A DNA stretch of 6,400 nucleotides from Halovivax sp. (GTDB lineage: Archaea > Halobacteriota > Halobacteria > Halobacteriales > Natrialbaceae): the NCBI GenBank assembly GCA_007135505.1, contig SLIS01000359.1, positions 1-6,400 on the forward strand. The letters run 5' to 3'. The notes beneath the pieces were generated by a model that saw only the letters and a program-made list of their open reading frames with translations, searched no databases and was not told the origin of the DNA. Shown here piece after piece: positions 5,186 through 6,400 of the stretch (position 1 is its first letter; each line of letters begins with the position of its first letter). A program made the translations under genes and the position numbers.

Positions 5186-6010
5186 TTATTCCCGGAGCTT
5201 CGCGATCCGCTTCTCCGTCGGCGGATGCGTCGAGAAGATGCTCTGGAGCAGGCTGCGGTCCGCGTTGAAGATGCACAGCGCGGCGACAGAGTCGTCGGTC
5301 TGCTGTTCGCGACCTTCCGCACCGGCCGAAATCTTCTCCAGCGCACGGGCGAGCGGGTCGCCGCTACCGATCGCGTCCCTCGCGTCGTCGTCGGCGACGT
5401 ACTCGCGGTACCGGGAGATCGCCATCACGAAGATCATCACCAGCAGGTTGGCGACCTGCGAGGCGGCGATGGCGAGGAGGTACGTCCCGATGTTGCGCTC
5501 GCCGCCCATCAGGACCGCGAAGTAGGCGACGTAGCCGACGATCATGCCGATCGACTGACCGACGACCATCGTGATGACGTCGCGATTCTTGATGTGTGCC
5601 AGCTCGTGGGCGATGACGCCCTCGAGCTCGTCGTCGTCGAGGATAGCCATGAGCTCCTCGGAGAGGACCACGACGCCCGCGCCCTTGCGACCGACCGCGA
5701 ACGCGTTGGGGACTCCCATCTCCTGTTTCATCAGGCGTGGCTCGGGGACGCCCATGTCGCGGGCGAGCGATTCCGTCATGTGGTGGACGCGCTGGTACCG
5801 CGGGTCCGCGGGCATGTCCTCGGCGCCACGGAGCGCCATCCACTTGCCGAGCTTGTACTGTAACGCCGGGACGATCAGGAGCCCTGCGGCCAGGATGAGC
5901 CACAGATTGAACCCCGTCATCGCGTGGATCACGGTCGCTGCCGCGAGGTAGAACGCGAACAGGATGGCCCCGACGACGACCATCCGCACCTTCAAACCGA
6001 AGTCTGTCAT
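5186..6010 (-). CDS. htpX: HtpX-type membrane zinc metalloprotease (M48 family)
   Basis: This 274-residue integral membrane protease of peptidase family M48B is thought to cleave misfolded or damaged membrane proteins. Two N-terminal transmembrane helices (about 9-31 and 35-52) are followed by a cytosolic stretch with P-N-A-F-A-V-G (101-107) and the zinc site H135-E-L-A-H139 in I-A-H-E-L-A-H-I-K-N-R-D. The third ligand is E203 in S-R-Y-R-E-Y-V-A-D. Two more hydrophobic segments lie between (about 145-168 and 175-198). The end has the conserved S-T-H-P-P-T-E-K-R-I (260-269). All active-site residues are present and the length is normal. The frame stays open to 6226, but the ATG at 6037 overlaps the TATA-like AATTTAT, which sits about 29 bases before 6010. 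That supports the leaderless start at 6010, which also matches usual HtpX length. Confidence 0.95.
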   Translation of the reverse strand: MTDFGLKVRMVVVGAILFAFYLAAATVIHAMTGFNLWLILAAGLLIVPALQYKLGKWMALRGAEDMPADPRYQRVHHMTESLARDMGVPEPRLMKQEMGVPNAFAVGRKGAGVVVLSEELMAILDDDELEGVIAHELAHIKNRDVITMVVGQSIGMIVGYVAYFAVLMGGERNIGTYLLAIAASQVANLLVMIFVMAISRYREYVADDDARDAIGSGDPLARALEKISAGAEGREQQTDDSVAALCIFNADRSLLQSIFSTHPPTEKRIAKLRE

Positions 6011-6035
6011 GGACACAGATAGGTAAGCGAGCGTC

Positions 6036-6042
6036 ATAAATT
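6036..6042 (-). promoter_or_regulatory. TATA-box promoter of htpX
   Basis: The minus strand reads AATTTAT, centred 29 bases upstream of the chosen ATG at 6010, predicting a leaderless mRNA. It decides the start: the alternative in-frame ATG at 6037 falls inside the box. GATAG motifs on the plus strand flank it at 6018-6022, 6047-6051 and 6053-6057. Confidence 0.55.
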
Positions 6043-6102
6043 CCGCGATAGGGATAGTGAGTGTCTCGCACACGGACGCGTCGGGATGGCGATCGTCTCG
6101 GT

Positions 6103-6117
6103 ACTCCTCGGAGGAGT
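6103..6117. promoter_or_regulatory. 15-base perfect dyad upstream of htpX
   Basis: ACTCCTC (6103-6109) and GAGGAGT (6111-6117) are exact inverse complements around a single central G. The dyad lies about 60 bases upstream of the htpX TATA box, in noncoding DNA. It may be a regulator site for htpX or the divergent gene, or it may be chance. Confidence 0.3.
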
Positions 6118-6315
6118 GAACGTAGACCAGCAGGGGAATCGCGAATCTGCAGGCGCGAGCCCGTAGACGAACCACGTAGGCGAATCGCGCAATCAGGCGA
6201 TCCGTGTGCCCGGACAAATCGATCACATCCTACGTTACCCAGAATCGTCGAACGAACTTCGGACCAGGCGAAGCGCCATCGATCCGGCGTTGCACGGGTC
6301 GAACCGAGACACAAT

Positions 6316-6323
6316 TCCTAAGT
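6316..6323 (+). promoter_or_regulatory. TATA-like box of the right-edge gene
   Basis: TCCTAAGT is centred about 27 bases before the GTG at 6347 and resembles the GCTTAAGT box of tfs. Its spacing predicts a leaderless transcript starting at or near that GTG. Confidence 0.4.
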
Positions 6324-6346
6324 GCTCGCGAAGAATCTCTCCTTAC

Positions 6347-6400
6347 GTGACGACCGTCGCTCACCCCTCGCCGACGCCCACCGTGAGCGACGCGCGCGCC
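6347..6400 (+). CDS. Start of a plus-strand gene cut by the window edge
   Basis: An open frame begins at a GTG and continues without a stop to the last base, giving 18 codons (M-T-T-V-A-H-P-S-P-T-P-T-V-S-D-A-R-A). Support comes from the TATA-like box 27 bases upstream, the lack of any stop, and the highly G/C third codon positions typical of the neighbouring genes. The Pro/Thr-rich N-terminus is too short to assign a family, and I do not recognise it. It is divergent from htpX. Confidence 0.5.
   Translation, partial: MTTVAHPSPTPTVSDARA

Larger units (their letters stand above)
6011..6346. other. Divergent intergenic region between htpX and the right-edge gene
   Basis: I find no convincing gene in these 336 bases. 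The minus-strand frame that continues htpX upstream lacks the family's sequence and crosses the promoter. Visible elements are the htpX TATA box (6036-6042), three GATAG pentamers around it, a perfect ACTCCTC-G-GAGGAGT dyad (6103-6117), an imperfect direct repeat (6136-6155 and 6182-6199), and a TATA-like box for the right-edge gene (6316-6323). No tRNA is seen: a TTCGA-like string near 6300 on the minus strand has no pairing stems. Confidence 0.5.

Noticed and set aside
5225..5863. Plus-strand frame opposite htpX, and the minus-strand frame at 5364-6314
   Set aside because: Both are Arg/Asp/His-rich shadow translations with no domain. The htpX frame has the full metalloprotease signature.
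6011..6226. N-terminal extension of HtpX
   Set aside because: HtpX proteins begin just before the first membrane helix, and the extension contains the TATA box and promoter region.
1..6400. CRISPR array, insertion sequence, phage or defence island
   Set aside because: No regularly spaced repeats, transposase, integrase or terminal inverted repeats around a gene were seen. Composition is uniform and the genes are core haloarchaeal functions.

Overview
The window reads as chromosomal DNA from a haloarchaeon (class Halobacteria). It is GC-rich, and the soluble proteins are rich in Asp and Glu and poor in Lys. The genes are archaeal: transcription factor S, an archaeal alpha-NAC with a UBA tail, archaeal TrmI and an ArcTGT-like PUA protein. 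Several starts have an AT-rich TATA-like box about 27-30 bases upstream and no Shine-Dalgarno sequence, which is the leaderless layout usual in this group. I cannot name the genus from sequence alone.

Layout, left to right. A major facilitator superfamily transporter occupies 58-1359 on the minus strand. Divergent from it on the plus strand are a small acidic haloarchaeal protein (1564-1821, probably DUF5789) and transcription factor S (1917-2225), which has its own clear promoter. A 220-base gene-free stretch follows (2226-2445) and contains two inverted-repeat structures. Three minus-strand genes come next, in transcription order: a stand-alone ArcTGT-C2/PUA RNA-binding protein (3650-4135), nascent polypeptide-associated complex protein (3185-3556), and the tRNA m1A57/58 methyltransferase TrmI (2446-3177). 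TrmI starts 7 bases after the NAC stop, so the two are almost certainly co-transcribed. Across an AT-rich divergent promoter region lies a 60-residue two-helix membrane protein on the plus strand (4362-4544). It converges, with an 18-base gap, on a minus-strand NYN-domain putative RNase (4563-5060). Upstream of that is the HtpX-type membrane zinc protease (5186-6010, minus strand). The last 390 bases are a divergent intergenic region of about 336 bases, followed by the first 18 codons of a plus-strand gene that starts at a GTG at 6347 and runs off the window.

The common theme is transcription, translation and protein quality control: RNA polymerase rescue (TFS), nascent-chain handling (NAC), tRNA modification (TrmI), an RNA-binding PUA protein, a putative RNase and a membrane protease. 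I see no phage genes, insertion sequences, CRISPR array or defence island, and no strong candidate for a new multi-gene system. The best leads are small: the structured element at 2351-2423, the palindrome and promoter in front of the tiny membrane protein, the stand-alone PUA protein next to NAC-TrmI, and repeated motifs around the HtpX promoter.
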